The position numbers were made by a program, and so were the translations under genes. DNA of 64,000 nucleotides from the NCBI GenBank assembly GCA_036245525.1, contig BTPG01000005.1:182266245-182330244 (forward strand), in the 5' to 3' direction. Positions 43,940 through 54,832 of the stretch are shown piece by piece. The stretch's first letter is position 1. Each line of letters begins with the position of its first letter. This stretch comes from Semisulcospira habei. Lineage: Eukaryota > Mollusca > Gastropoda > Semisulcospiridae. The notes beneath the pieces are model-generated. The model worked only from the letters and a program-made list of their open reading frames with translations, was not told where the DNA came from and did not search any database.

Positions 43940-43975
43940 GAGGAGGAGAAAGGGTGGAGGAGGGGGGGGGGGGGG
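43940..43975. repeat. poly-G tract in G-rich sequence
   Basis: G-rich purine strand at 43850-44000 with a run of about 14 G. Confidence 0.85.
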
Positions 43976-44867
43976 CAAGGAGGAGAGGGAGGGAGATCTT
44001 TTATCAAGAAAAAGAGACTTTAAAATCTGACTGTGATAAAATATGAGCATTAAAATGATGTTCTTTTGAATATACCAATCTGAGCATTAGGATGTTATTT
44101 TGCATTTAGCTGTCCATTCGGGAATTTATTTTGTATTTTCTTTTTAAATTTGCATTGCATGAAATACAAATGTGCAAGTGGCATTCTGGATAAGTTGGCT
44201 GGCTGTAACATACAGTTACATGCGCCATGTACAGGAGGACTATACAGAGATGGCTGATAGAGGATAGGCTTGACGTGATTCAAAATTATAGGTTGATGAC
44301 GTACTAAGGTAAACTAAGGTAAAGTAATAGGCTCCAGCAAGGGAGAGAACTATCTATCGCCAGTTCTCTTCCTTCCTAGCACCTATTCCTTACCGCCGCT
44401 AACCTTGGATCTAAACACAAGAAGCCACCTGTTCTCTTAAGATGACATGCCAGTACTCACACTGGTTGTCTGCCTTGATTCACTGTGCACCAAGGAAGAC
44501 AACTGGTTTGATAAGTACAAGTCTTCAACTTCATCATTCCAGCTGCTTCATCAGTTTGAGCCTTTTACTCTGCGCAAAAATCATGGGTACAAACCCAGCT
44601 CAGGTCAAAATTTGTTCAGGCCCTAGTCAGTGCCCCATCTTTGAAATCACCTTTGTGGTAGTAGAACTAGAAGGTGTTACACTCTGAACGTTTAATGGCT
44701 TTGCTTTATCGGTTGGTACGCTATTCTTGATTACAGATTTTGTTTATAAAAACTGATTGCATTCAATAAAATATGTTGCTCATCACCTGTGTGCTTGGAC
44801 TTGTTTCGACCATTATACTAGTAAAACTCCTTGTGTATGATGGATGTGAGCGCACTCATACCTTTTA

Positions 44868-44956
44868 GGCCTTTGTGTGTCAATAGCTGTTTTTGTCGCA
44901 ATGATTCTTGTAGGAATCATCATGATAAAAACCGCTACTGACAGGCAAAAGGTTAA
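44868..44956. mobile_element. MITE, family M2
   Basis: GGCCTTTGTGTGTCAATAGC at the left, ATGATTCTTGTAGGAATCAT core, CTGACAGGCAAAAGGTTAA at the right. Confidence 0.7.
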
Positions 44957-45109
44957 GTTAAACCATAATGTATCATACATCATAGGTGTGAGCACACCCA
45001 TGCTTTCAGTCGTCGTATAATTAGCCAGCAGTTACTCGGCAGAACATGTTTATATCCACCACAACCTAAATGATAGTCTTTGATAACAGGTGACACTTTT
45101 TGCCTTAAA

Positions 45110-45367
45110 GAGTTTCTCTTTTTAATTCCCTTCTGTTTATAGAAGGGACGTTTTAGGACGGGTCACGGTAGGTCGAATTTAATAGCATGTCCATGATGTC
45201 AAAGGCGGGCAGGCCTAAACCTCTTGACACCTGAACGCATGAACATCTATGCCTCTTGAGGATGTTTGGAGCGCGCGCACACGCACGTGCTTTCAGAAGA
45301 GCATGCAGGTGTACTTAGTATATCATGTAGCTAGGTAAAGTCAACCTGATTTCACACACATTATAGC
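45110..45367 (+). repeat. dispersed non-coding repeat, copy 2 (left part)
   Basis: Matches 2840-2715 and 2015-1820 on the minus strand (AATTTAATAGCATGTCCATG, GTGCTTTCAGAAGAGCATGC, GTAGCTAGGTAAAGTCAA). Interrupted at 45367 by a solo LTR. Confidence 0.75.
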
Positions 45368-46743
45368 TGTCAAGGGACCAAAATTAAAGCTCAGAATTGA
45401 GTAAAGGAGTAAGAAGTACTAGTGGAACTAAAGTTACTGGCGAAATCATGAGAAAAAAAGTATATCGCCGATTGCAAGTCATGGGGTTAGCGGCAACAGG
45501 AAGCGGTCGGACATGCCTGCACGTGCGACTAGTAACCTATTTAGCGGGGAAAGTTGGTTAGTACCTTATGCTGACAAGAGGAAGTGTGTACGTGCGGGAA
45601 TGTAGGTAGCTAAACTAATTATCGGGGAAAAGGGGTCAGGACTTTCCCGCCCGAGTCTATCAAAGAATACCCCTAGTCAGTAGAGTCGGAGGAAATTCCA
45701 GAATTTGGAAAGAAATAGTCCGTTCACAAAATAATTATATTAATGTTGTGATACGGGTGTTAGGTTACATTGGATGCATGGACTGGATGTGAAATGCATG
45801 TTTAGTATATGTTATATAGTTATTGAAGTTAGTTGATGTAGAGATGTGAATGAATATTCATGACATCGCGTAGGAATACATAATGAGGAAGGGAGAGAGA
45901 CTTCTGTATATATTCGGAAAAACACACACCGACTAGAGAACACTTGAGACACTGGGCGCGCGAGAGAGAAGCAAAGACCGTGAGGAGTCGGACGGAGAAG
46001 ATGGAAAGTGGTGTTGACTTACGGTGTGGTCGAAAATAACCGGTCATTACAGATTCAACGGGAAGATGATTAGTTACACCCAGGAGAAAGAGATGGGACC
46101 GGGTGGACGATTATAGTGTAAGCAAAGCGGAGACTGAAGAACGTAATTTTTACTACAGATTCATCTTTGGAGGGGTATTTAGCCCAAGCGTGATATGTGA
46201 TGGATTCCTAAGTGCAGTATTGACAATTGCGAATGTGCCTAGAGAGAACATTAAAAGATCACCGAGGCCAGAGGGTCGACACAGACGCAGCGCCGACGAG
46301 GACCAGATAGCGGGGTCGACAGACGCAGTGCCGACGCCGAGGACCACTGAGATAGCCACCGGCATGAGTAGTATAGCTGGCCAGGTAAGGTGACTATTGT
46401 TTCTGTGCACAGAACTAGGTAGATTGCAGATGAAGAGAGTGTAATGTTAAGATATTTTAGACAGTAGTTAAGTGAGACATGTTTAAATGCTTGTATGTAA
46501 ATAATTAACATAGTTAGCAATTCAGCAACTGAGTTCGTAGTGAATCAGTTGTATGTATGCGTGTGTGGGGAACGCATGCGAGACGTCCCTCAGTCCAGAG
46601 TGAGACGGAAATGTGATGAACGTGATGTTGATAGCTACAATGATGAGAGTGTGAGTGGAGATCCCCCTGTTAACAAGATTATATATAACCTACACCCACA
46701 TCACAAACAATTAAACCACCATTCTTTCCGACAGTCCGTGACA
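45368..46743 (+). mobile_element. solo LTR (1376 bp) with 5-bp target duplication
   Basis: Begins TGTCAAGGGACC and ends CAGTCCGTGACA (TG...CA with TGTCA/TGACA inverted ends). It is flanked by ATAGC at 45363-45367 and 46744-46748. The flanks join seamlessly when compared with the other copy of the host repeat at about 1815. No gag or pol. Orientation is not established. Confidence 0.85.
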
Positions 46744-46748
46744 ATAGC

Positions 46749-47092
46749 AAGACTGAAATTGTACCGTGAAATTCTAGTTTTGTCACCATTTTCGTAAGTC
46801 TTGAAATGAAAGTAAAACTCATCACGTTAAATATAAAATTACGTAAAAACAAACAAACAAAAAATACGTCATGACAAATGACGTATGACAAACCAATGAC
46901 GCGTATGCACTGCACGCGCCCCTTAATAGAGTTCACTATGATGCGTTGGCGCATCTGCTAGGTTTTTTCAAAAGGAGATATTTCAACATGTTTTTCAACA
47001 TCAGAATCAGGTCAAAGACAAAAGGTAGAGACCCTTTACAGCGAAGACAGCTCTCATATAGAAGGGACTTTGTGGGTTATGGTTGATCCCAT
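46749..47092 (+). repeat. dispersed non-coding repeat, copy 2 (right part)
   Basis: Continues the host repeat after the solo LTR: CTAGTTTTGTCACCATTTTC, AAAATACGTCATGACAAATG and AGAAGGGACTTTGTGG match the complement of 1815-1496. Confidence 0.75.
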
Positions 47093-47190
47093 AGACTGAA
47101 GTGTTAAAAACAGGTTCTACTGTATGTAGGACACTTTAATAAAACAACACGATGGGACGAACCAAGACAACAAATTCTCTTATATACTGA

Positions 47191-47288
47191 CTAGCAAAAG
47201 AAATGCGACATTTTTTGGAATCATTGGAAACACTGACCAAAGTGTTTCCGATGATTCCAAAAATGTTGCATTTCTTTTGCTCGTCGTT
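47191..47288. repeat. long hairpin
   Basis: AGCAAAAGAAATGCGACATT, TTTTGGAATCATTGGAAACA and their complement (47240-47283) around CTGACCAA. Possible TA-flanked MITE, single copy here. Confidence 0.8.
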
Positions 47289-47487
47289 ATACATGAGCTT
47301 ACACGCATTATCACTCTACGCACAACGTGGCAGACATAAGGAAAAATATAGGTTAGATCCCAAAATCAGAAACAGGTCATAAACAGCACCGAGTCAACAG
47401 ATTCGGCCTGCACACTGAATCATATATTGCACGAGCCCTTGCATTTTCAGTGGCTAAATATGAGACTTGTTTTCTTGTTATATTTGT

Positions 47488-47569
47488 ATAGTTTGCTTCA
47501 TTTACATGGTTAGTTTGCTTGAGGTGATATAGTTTGCTTCATTTACATGGTTAGTTTGCTTGAGGTGCC
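47488..47569 (+). repeat. 41-bp exact tandem duplication
   Basis: ATAGTTTGCTTCATTTACAT followed by GGTTAGTTTGCTTGAGGTGAT occurs twice in succession. Confidence 0.93.
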
Positions 47570-47681
47570 GGATTATCTGTGCCTTGGACACATCCCGCTG
47601 TGGTCGCGGCGATCAACTGAAACAATCCCTACGTAATGCATGGACTGTCCTCGGCGCTGTACTCACACAATTGCAAACAAA

Positions 47682-47722
47682 CCAAAAAAAAAAAAAAAAA
47701 AAAGGGGGGGGGGGGGGGGGGG
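47682..47722. repeat. poly-A then poly-G tract
   Basis: About 21 A followed by about 19 G. Confidence 0.9.
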
Positions 47723-47836
47723 TAAGGTGGGACTGAGAAAGCAATAGGCGACAATATCCAGCTTTGTGGAAATCAGTCAATATAGTTTTGGCTTTAGAAC
47801 CCTTTTTTGTACAAAAAGTAAGTACAAACCCAGTAA

Positions 47837-47948
47837 CCCTTTGTGTGTCAGTAGCCGGTTTTAGTCGCGATGATTCCTGTAGGATGTCAGGGTATTCCTG
47901 CAGGAATCATCGCGACTAAAACCTGCCACCGACACCCAAAGGGTTTAA
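47837..47948. mobile_element. MITE, family M2, with extended loop
   Basis: TAACCCTTTGTGTGTCAGTA at the left, CACCGACACCCAAAGGGTTT at the right. The arm GGTTTTAGTCGCGATGATTC pairs with its complement, with GATGTCAGGGTATTC inserted in the loop. Confidence 0.7.
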
Positions 47949-48336
47949 ATGCCATGATCTCTAACACTAGCTAAACATGATTTCTCTATGTAATTATTTA
48001 TGGTGCACGCCGAGTAAAATATAATCATAACAACTGACAATGAACATTCAGTATCACATGCAAAAATAATTTCAGTTTGTAATTATGGGGTGCAGAGGTG
48101 CAGTCAGATCATTGAGCTGCTGCACTGGTGCTTTGAGCCGGTCGACGTCTTCCTGGAGGTTTGACTTGGTCAGATGATCCGCTGACTTGCCGTGCGTCTG
48201 GAGAAGCAGCCGCGCGGTGACAAGCAGAACAAGTATAGCACGATGGGGTTTGCGGTCAGGGTAAATCGCTTTCAAGTTCTGCACAGGCGGTCAGTCAGGC
48301 TGTGTGAACCCCGCTGAGCCCCAAGGTCCAACACCG

Positions 48337-48543
48337 TTAACCCTTTTAGCCCCAAGGTCCAATTTCTCCAAGTTTGGAGGTGTTGCCTAATGACTGTACC
48401 AGTTGCAGGAGATGGCTTGACCATGATAATTCAGTCAAGGGTAGTGCCAGATTAGCTTGGCGCCAAGCTAATCTGGCACTACCTTTGAATTATCATGGTC
48501 AATCAATTTTCTGCTGTAGGGACTCGGGGACTAAATGGGTTAA
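48337..48543. mobile_element. TTAA hairpin MITE, family M1
   Basis: TTAACCCTTTTAGCCCCAAG at the left, GGGGACTAAATGGGTTAA at the right. The centre is shortened to GCTTGGCGCCAAGC, a perfect palindrome without a spacer. Confidence 0.85.
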
Positions 48544-48609
48544 GACACAGTACTCAGTGTTTCCTGCGCCCACAAGGGGGTTGAATTTCTAAATGATTTT
48601 TCACTCCGC

Positions 48610-48794
48610 TTGAACCCATTGTACCCCAACACCGAAATCCCCAAATTGTGACGTCGTCCTCTGAAGACTTCATTGCAGTGCAGGACACAGATCGACCATG
48701 ATAGTTCAAGGGTGATGCCAAAATTCTGGTATCACCCTTGCGGAACTATCATGGTCGATCCTTATCTTGCTGTGGCTGGGGTAGAATGAGTTAA
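48610..48794. mobile_element. TTAA MITE, family M1b
   Basis: ACCCATTGTACCCCAACACC at the left, GGGGTAGAATGAGTTAA at the right. The central palindrome is partly deleted. Shares its right TTAA with the next element. Confidence 0.75.
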
Positions 48795-48873
48795 ACATTT
48801 GGCTTTCGGCAGCGGTTTTCAGTGTCGCGAGATTAATGCAAAACTGAACCTTTACCGACAGCCAAAGGTTTAA
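48791..48873. mobile_element. TTAA MITE, family M2, abutting M1b
   Basis: TTAAACATTTGGCTTTCGGC at the left, ACCGACAGCCAAAGGTTTAA at the right. The left TTAA is the same tetramer that ends the M1b copy. Confidence 0.72.
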
Positions 48874-49181
48874 AAATATAGTGAACTCACTCGGGGACGC
48901 ATCGAATACAAATCCTCTGCTTTTTGCCGCGTCTCACGACACACGATACGCGGCCTCGAAGCGGATGAGCCTGTGAAAAAAATATTCGGCCGCGGACTAA
49001 AACAGCGACTTCTACTACGAAGCCGCGTGTAGTACTGAGACTGCAACTCGGATAGCTGACAAAGAGAGAAGCAAGCGGCAAATAGGTCAAACACGCCTTT
49101 TGCAGTAATATATACACAGCAACGTACTGTTTTGTCCTGAAGCATAATATTATTATTATTACAAAGCGTACTTGCCGCATT

Positions 49182-49182
49182 G

Positions 49183-49212
<30 letters not shown>
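49182..49212. repeat. poly-A run
   Basis: About 31 A, preceded by a short ATT triplet run. Confidence 0.9.
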
Positions 49213-49213
<1 letters not shown>

Positions 49214-49349
49214 GCCCGTGAAACATCATTTGGGCACGTGCGGTTCCGTGATCTTGTCGGCCTTGTGGTAAAAAATCACAGGCGGAACAGCACATACTTG
49301 CGCACAACTGATCAGTCTTGTCGGGCCAATGCGGCGAGTGACGGGCTCG

Positions 49350-49510
49350 GCGTAAAGTAGATGACGGCCATGATATGCGCTATCAAGTCATGCATGCACC
49401 CTTGTCGTCAGTTCTGTCCAATGAGACTCAACGTAAAGTAGTTGACCATGCCGGCGTCAGTTATCAAATCATACATCCCTGTCGTCAGTTCTGTCCAATG
49501 TGACTCAGCA
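49350..49510 (+). repeat. ~80-bp tandem repeat, two copies (third copy at 54768)
   Basis: CGTAAAGTAGTTGACCATG and CTGTCGTCAGTTCTGTCCAA are repeated. A further copy at 54768-54832 lies on the far side of the LINE complex, so that complex was inserted into this repeat region. Confidence 0.75.
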
Positions 49511-49607
49511 TAACTTGAAGTGAAGCTGAACTGACAAAACTGATCAGCTCTACTGACTAACTCAGTCTGCCTGAACTTCAGTCGTGTCTTCATTCACTGA
49601 TTTTGAG

Positions 49608-49921
49608 CTGCATTGACTATTGTAATTGTTTGTTTGCGGACACCGGCTGCCATCTGAAGAACTGGTTCGACTTCAGAGGATATTAAACAGTGCAGTTCGC
49701 ATCATTTTTCAGAAATAAAAAAAGATCATGTGTCTTCCTTATGGTACCAACTTCACCGCTGGCTTCCCATCAAAGCTAACTTATACAAGTTAGCCGCGAG
49801 TACGTTCGCCTTCCGTCATTCAAATGGTACACTGCCTCCCTACCTTTCCACTATGTTAACTATCAAGCTTCCCGCACCTTACGTTCTAGCAGTGAAAAAC
49901 TTGTGAAAGTGCCGAAAATAC
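49608..49921 (+). pseudogene. old LINE RT C-terminus, part 1
   Basis: Translates, with a frameshift and a stop, to IDYCNCLFAD, LPSEELVRLQRILNSAVRII, KKDHVSSLWYQLHRWLPIKA and NGTLPPYLSTML, the C-terminal RT signature of CR1/L2-type LINEs. Interrupted at 49921 by a solo LTR. Confidence 0.85.
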
Positions 49922-50784
49922 TGTTACGTGGTGGAGTTGTAGTCGTAGTATGATAAACACACCAGACGCACGCACATAAGGTTCTTTTAAATAAACCTCA
50001 TTCAGCTGCAATCCGTCACACGTGGCTTAAGGATGTAGACAATATTGGAGAAACAGTTCCAACAATATTTTAATTCAGCGATGCGATCTCCACACAATGC
50101 AGTCAGTTCCAAATGCATCAACAATGATACAATGTCTCTTCTGCAATGTCCACACTCCGACACAAAGTTTCTCATACACAGCGTCTCACACAATGTACAC
50201 CCTACACGGGCCAAGTACCTACGCTAACTGTGTGTCTCTACAACTGACAAATGCAAGACAATGTACGCACATACTTCCTAGCACGATCCTTTTATAGTAA
50301 CAGGCTTTCCATAAACATCGCGGAAATTCGTATAACACAACCAATCAGAACAAAATACTACGCAACTAAAACTCCTAAATATCAATGAATAACATTTCAC
50401 TGGAATATTCTGTGAGAATCAGGCTGCTATTTACAACCCCTATGTTGGGAAAAATACCGGCGCGCAACGACGTCACACAAAAGTAGGCCAGGCAGGTCAC
50501 GACCTTGCCCGCTATATTTGGAAAACACGCGATTAGTGCACTAGTACTGAACGCTAAGCTACACGCGCGCAGTAAACAAATGAATACTCGAGCTGCTTCT
50601 AGACTCTTCGTGACTCAACTCCGTGCGGCAACAGATAATCAACACCGCACTATTCGTAAACGAAAGTGAAAATCACTGAAAAGGTACGTGATTCGTAATC
50701 ATGATAGCTCAAATAAATATCGGATCGCTTCCTACGATTTATGCATGACTGTTCTCACAGAACACCACAACCACAATCGTAACA
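49922..50784. mobile_element. solo LTR (863 bp) with 5-bp target duplication
   Basis: Starts TGTTACGTGG, ends AATCGTAACA, with TGTTACG/CGTAACA inverted ends. Flanked by AATAC at 49917-49921 and 50785-50789. No internal coding sequence. Confidence 0.88.
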
Positions 50785-50911
50785 AATACTAATACAAAGT
50801 CCTTTGGGTCAAAGGTCTTTTTATTTCAGTCCAGGCCCCAGTCATTTGAAATTCGCTTCGGAAGCACATTCGCGATGCCCCCACAGTCATTTCTATCTAA
50901 AGTCAGCTTAA
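50785..50911 (+). pseudogene. old LINE RT C-terminus, part 2
   Basis: Resumes after the solo LTR with TKSFGSKVFLFQSRPQSFE and FLSKVSL, the usual end of CR1/L2-type ORF2. Interrupted at TTAA 50908-50911. Confidence 0.8.
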
Positions 50912-51083
50912 CTCATTCTACCCCAAACACACCATAGCAAGATAAGGATCGACCATGATAGTTCAAGGGTGATGCCAGAATAGCTTGGTGCCCATAGGTC
51001 GATCTGTGTCCTGCACTGCAAAGCAGTCTTCAGAGGACAACGGCAAAATTTAAGTATTTCGGTGTTGGGGTAGAATGAGTTAA
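50908..51083. mobile_element. TTAA MITE, family M1b, inside the old LINE
   Basis: TTAACTCATTCTACCCCAAA at the left, GGGGTAGAATGAGTTAA at the right, with an internally rearranged palindrome. Exactly one TTAA would remain if the element were absent, and the LINE frame would be continuous across it. Confidence 0.9.
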
Positions 51084-51293
51084 AACACATCTTTTCCAAT
51101 CTTACTATTCTGTCTTACCAAATTCCAGTCCGCTCATTTCTGTTTTAAAGTAACAGCTTGATGACCCGGCCTGTGTCAGTTAATGTCGCGATGGTTGTTT
51201 GTGTTTTGGGTGTCAGTGTTTACTGAATTGCTGTTAATGTTTTAATTTATATTTTCATATTTGTATCTTTTTTGTTGTTGCAGCTGTCCGTAT
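51084..51293 (+). pseudogene. old LINE ORF end and 3' UTR, part 3
   Basis: KTHLFQSYYSVLPNSSPLI then SVLK and TAA at about 51153, followed by T-rich 3' UTR. Ends with TGTCCGTATT, the target duplication of the next insertion. Confidence 0.8.
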
Positions 51294-51573
51294 TCATCGC
51301 GCTGGGACCATATGGCGTTGAGGTGCGTCCCCTGGGTGGTGGATAGGGGGTCCCTCGCGAGAGGGGTGCACCGAATGAAATAAGGTGCCGTGAACCAACA
51401 TGGTCTAAGGGAAGGAGACCCCGACAGAAAACCCCTGGTCCTCCTAGTAAGGGGGTTGGGCGAGGGGGTAGCTTCCCCACCCTGCAAATAAAGAAATAGC
51501 TACTAAAACGCCGACGAATAGTCAAACAGCAATTCCTTTCCTGGAGGAGGAAGGTTCTTCTACCAGAAGATTT

Positions 51574-52500
51574 ATGACGTCATGTGGTGAAAGCCGGAAG
51601 TCTTCGGAAGCCACAGGACCGAGCCGCCTCTCTCTATCCAGGGACACAATCATGGGCACATGGAATGTTAAGACAATGTACCAGAGCATGAAGTCCGCCC
51701 AGATAGCAGCGGAAATGCAAAAGTACAACCTTTCCCTGCTAGGTATCAGTGAAGCCAGATGGACGCAGTTGGGCCAGAAAAGGCTGTTAAGTGGGGAGAT
51801 GATTCTGTATTCAGGTCATGAAGAGGAGAATACCCCCCATACAGAAGGTGTAGCATTCATGCTGTCATCAGTGGCACAGAGAGCGCTGATGGGGTGGGAA
51901 CCTCTTGGGCCAAGAATTATCACAGCAGCCTTTAGAACCAAGAAAAAGATCAAGCTGAACGTCATCCAATGTTATGTGCCCACTAATGACAGTGACGAGG
52001 AAAAGAAACAAGAGTTCTACGACCGACTCCAGAGTGCTGTGGACAAAATGTTCGGAGCGAGACATCACCATCATCATGGGCGATTTTAATGCCAAAATAG
52101 GGGAGGACAACACCGGATACAAAGAGGTGATGGGGAGACAGGGACTAGGGGAGATGAGTGAGAACGGGGAGAGGTTCGTAGACTTTTGTGCTCTAAACAG
52201 ACTTGTCATTGAAGGCAGCATCTTCCCACACAGAAGAATACACAAAGCAACGTGGGTCTCACCTGACCATACTACAGAGAACCAAATAGACCATATCTGC
52301 ATTGGCAAGAAATTTAGAAGATCCCTTCAAGATGTTCGAGTGAGGAGGGGAGCAGATGTCGCCTCAGACCACCATCTGCTTATCTTAAGAATAAAGCTCA
52401 AGTTAAAGAAAAGCAGCACAGGGACAACAAGAAGACAGCGCTATAATGTAGGCCTCCTCAGAGAGAGACTGGAGTGAGAGAAGAGTTCAAACTGGTGCTG
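51574..52500 (+). pseudogene. RTE-like LINE AP endonuclease domain
   Basis: GTWNVKTMYQS (Asn), ISEARWTQ (Glu), IQCYVPTND (Tyr), IIMGDFNAKIG (Asp/Asn), WVSPDHTTENQIDHICI and SDHHLLI (His) give the complete exonuclease-endonuclease-phosphatase signature. The frame changes once near 52045. Confidence 0.9.
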
Positions 52501-54150
52501 CCCAACCGATTTCAAGCGCTACAGGAGCTAATAGATGAAGAGGAGGCGGTCACACAGAGCAGTAGTGGAAGGCAGTTAGAGAGGCACTGAACTCAACCTG
52601 CAAAGACACTGTAGGGTTCAAGAAACACCATCACAAGGACTGGCTGTCGGCACAGACCTTGAAGAAGATAGAAGTGAGGAAGCAGAAGAAAGCAGTTGTC
52701 AACAACAGTCGCACGAGAGCAGCCAAAGCAAGGGCACATGAGGAATACTCGGAAGCTAACCGCGAGGTGAAAAGGAGTATCAGGGCAGACAAGAGAGCCT
52801 ACACAGACGGCCTAGCAGCAGAGGCAGAAAAGGCAGCAGGCAGCGGCAACATGAAACAGCTCTACGACATTACCAGAAGATTGTCTGGCAAGTAGGGCCA
52901 TACAGAAAGACCAGTAAAAGACAAAGAAGGCAAGCCTATTGCAGACAGAGCAGACCAACTCGACAGATGGGCCGAGTATTTTGAAGAGTTACTGAACAGA
53001 CCCACCCCACCCGACCCCCCAGACATCCAGCCAGCAGAGACTGACCTACCCATCAGCTGTAACAGACCCAGCCGAGAAGAGATCAGAAGAGCAGTTGCAT
53101 TTTTGAAAAACGGCAAAGCAGCAGGGCCAGATGGCATCCCAGCGGAGGCTCTGAAAGCAGACCTAGAAACAACAGTAGAGATGCTGTACCCACTGTTTGG
53201 AAAGATCTGGGAAGAGGAGGTGATGCCGGCTGACTGGAAGGAGGGGTATCTAATCAAGCTTCCCAAGAAAGGTGACCTCAGCAAGTGTTCCAACTATAGA
53301 GGAATCACCTAGCTGTCAGTACCAGGAAAGGTCTTTAACAGGATCATCCTGGAGAGAATGAAGAGCTCCGTCGACACCCAGCTGAGAGACCAGCAAGCAG
53401 GATTCAGGAAACCCCGATCATGTACAGACCAGATTGCCACTCTCCGCATCATCGTGGAGCAGTCTCTGGAGTGGAGCTCCCCGCTGTACGTCAACTTTGT
53501 GGATTACGAGAAAGCATTTGACAGCGTGGACCGAGAGACTTTGTGGAAACTCCTACGACACTACGGTGTACCCACAAAACTCGTCTGCCTTGTCAAGAGC
53601 AGCTACGATGGCATGACATGTCGCGTGATCCACGAAGGGCAGTTTACCAGGGAGCTCCAGGTCAGAACCGGCGTCAGGCAGGGGTGTTTGCTGTCTCCGT
53701 TCCTCTTCCTACTGGCCATAGACTGGGTCATGAAGAGAACCACAGAGCAGAGAAGAAGCGGAATACAGTGGACACTGTGGACACAGCTTGACGACCTCGA
53801 TTTTGCAGACGACTTGGCTTTACTGTCCCACACTCAACAAATGCAGGACAAGACCATGAGGCTTGCTGACATCTCGTCCCAAGTGGGCCTCACCATCCAC
53901 AAACAGAAAACAAAGACAATGAGGCTGAACGCAACAAGGGAAGAACCAGTCTTGCTTGCTGGCACCCCGTTGGAGGAGGTGGAGTCCTTCACCTATCTCG
54001 GGAGCATCATCGACAAAAAAGGTGGCACTGATGCAGATGTCAGAGCACGAATCGGTAAACCCAGAGCAGCCTTTCTCCAGCTGAAAAAGTGTGGAGTTCC
54101 AGAGAGCTGTCACAACACACCAAAGTCCGGATTTTCAACTCAAACGTAAA
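52500..54150 (+). pseudogene. RTE-like LINE reverse transcriptase
   Basis: FLKNGKAAGPDGIPAEALK, LPKKGDLSKCSNYRGIT, FVDYEKAFDSVDRETLW (motif A), VRTGVRQGCLLSPFLFLLA (motif B), DLDFADDLALLSHT (motif C, FADD) and ESFTYLGSIIDKKGG. In-frame stops at about 52893 and 53310. Confidence 0.92.
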
Positions 54151-54568
54151 AGCAGTTCTCCTATATGGTGCAGAGACTTGGAGGATGACAAAAACCACAG
54201 TCAACAGAGTACAGATCTTCATAAACAGTTGCCTTAGAAGAATCTTGAAAATCCACTGGCCAGAGAAGATCAGCAACGTCAGACTCTGGGAGAGAACAGA
54301 GCAGATAACAGCAGAGAATGAAATTGGACGAAAAAGATGGGGATGGATTGGTCACAGTGTGAGAAAGCCACTTTCCAGTACCACTAGGCAGGCATTGTCA
54401 TGGAAACCCCAGGGAAAGAGGAAAAGAGGCAGGCCGAGAAACACCTGGCGTCGAGACCTCCAAGCAGACATCAAGAGACTGGGAACCACCTGGAGTAAAA
54501 TCGAAGGCAAAGCACAGGACAGTAGTCGCTGGAGGTCTCTCGTCCGGCGACGGCCTATACCCTGGTAG
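54089..54568 (+). pseudogene. RTE-like LINE C-terminal region
   Basis: KVRIFNSNVKAVLLYGAETW, INSCLRRILKIHWPEKISN and GKRKRGRPRNTWRRDL, the usual post-RT segment. In a different frame from the RT (frameshift near 54110). Ends RRRPIPW and TAG. Confidence 0.9.
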
Positions 54569-54591
54569 GGGTGACAGGCGTAAGTAAGTAA

Positions 54592-54765
54592 GTGTCCGTA
54601 TTGATTTGTGTTTAGTTTGTCATTTTGATTTGTATTTTAACTGACGAGCTTAGAGCGGGCCTGCACTGAAAGGAGTTGGCGCTTTACGATAAAAATGATG
54701 ATGATGATGATTATTACTATTATTATTTACTATTATTATTATTATTATTATTATTATCATTGTTA
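54592..54765 (+). pseudogene. old LINE 3' UTR and simple-repeat tail, part 4
   Basis: After the RTE target duplication the host LINE continues: GAGCTTAGAGCGGGCCTGCA and GGCGCTTTACGATAAAAA, then (ATG)n and (TTA)n tail repeats. Confidence 0.75.
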
Positions 54766-54832
54766 TTAAAGTAGTTGACCATGTGTTGTCAAGTCATACT
54801 GACATCAGTCCTTGTCGTCAGCGGCCGTGATC

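Larger units (their letters stand above)
51294..54591 (+). mobile_element. RTE-like LINE, near full length, mutated
   Basis: 3.3 kb with 10-bp target duplication TGTCCGTATT at 51284-51293 and 54592-54601. Contains a 5' UTR also present at 1-168, an AP endonuclease, RT and a C-terminal region. The 3' end is GGCGTAAGTAAGTAAG, a short GTAA-type tail as in RTE elements. At least two stops and two frameshifts. Confidence 0.9.

Noticed and set aside
46103..46393. Open frames inside the 1.4 kb solo LTR considered as gag remnants
   Set aside because: No zinc knuckle or other gag motif; both strands are open by chance.
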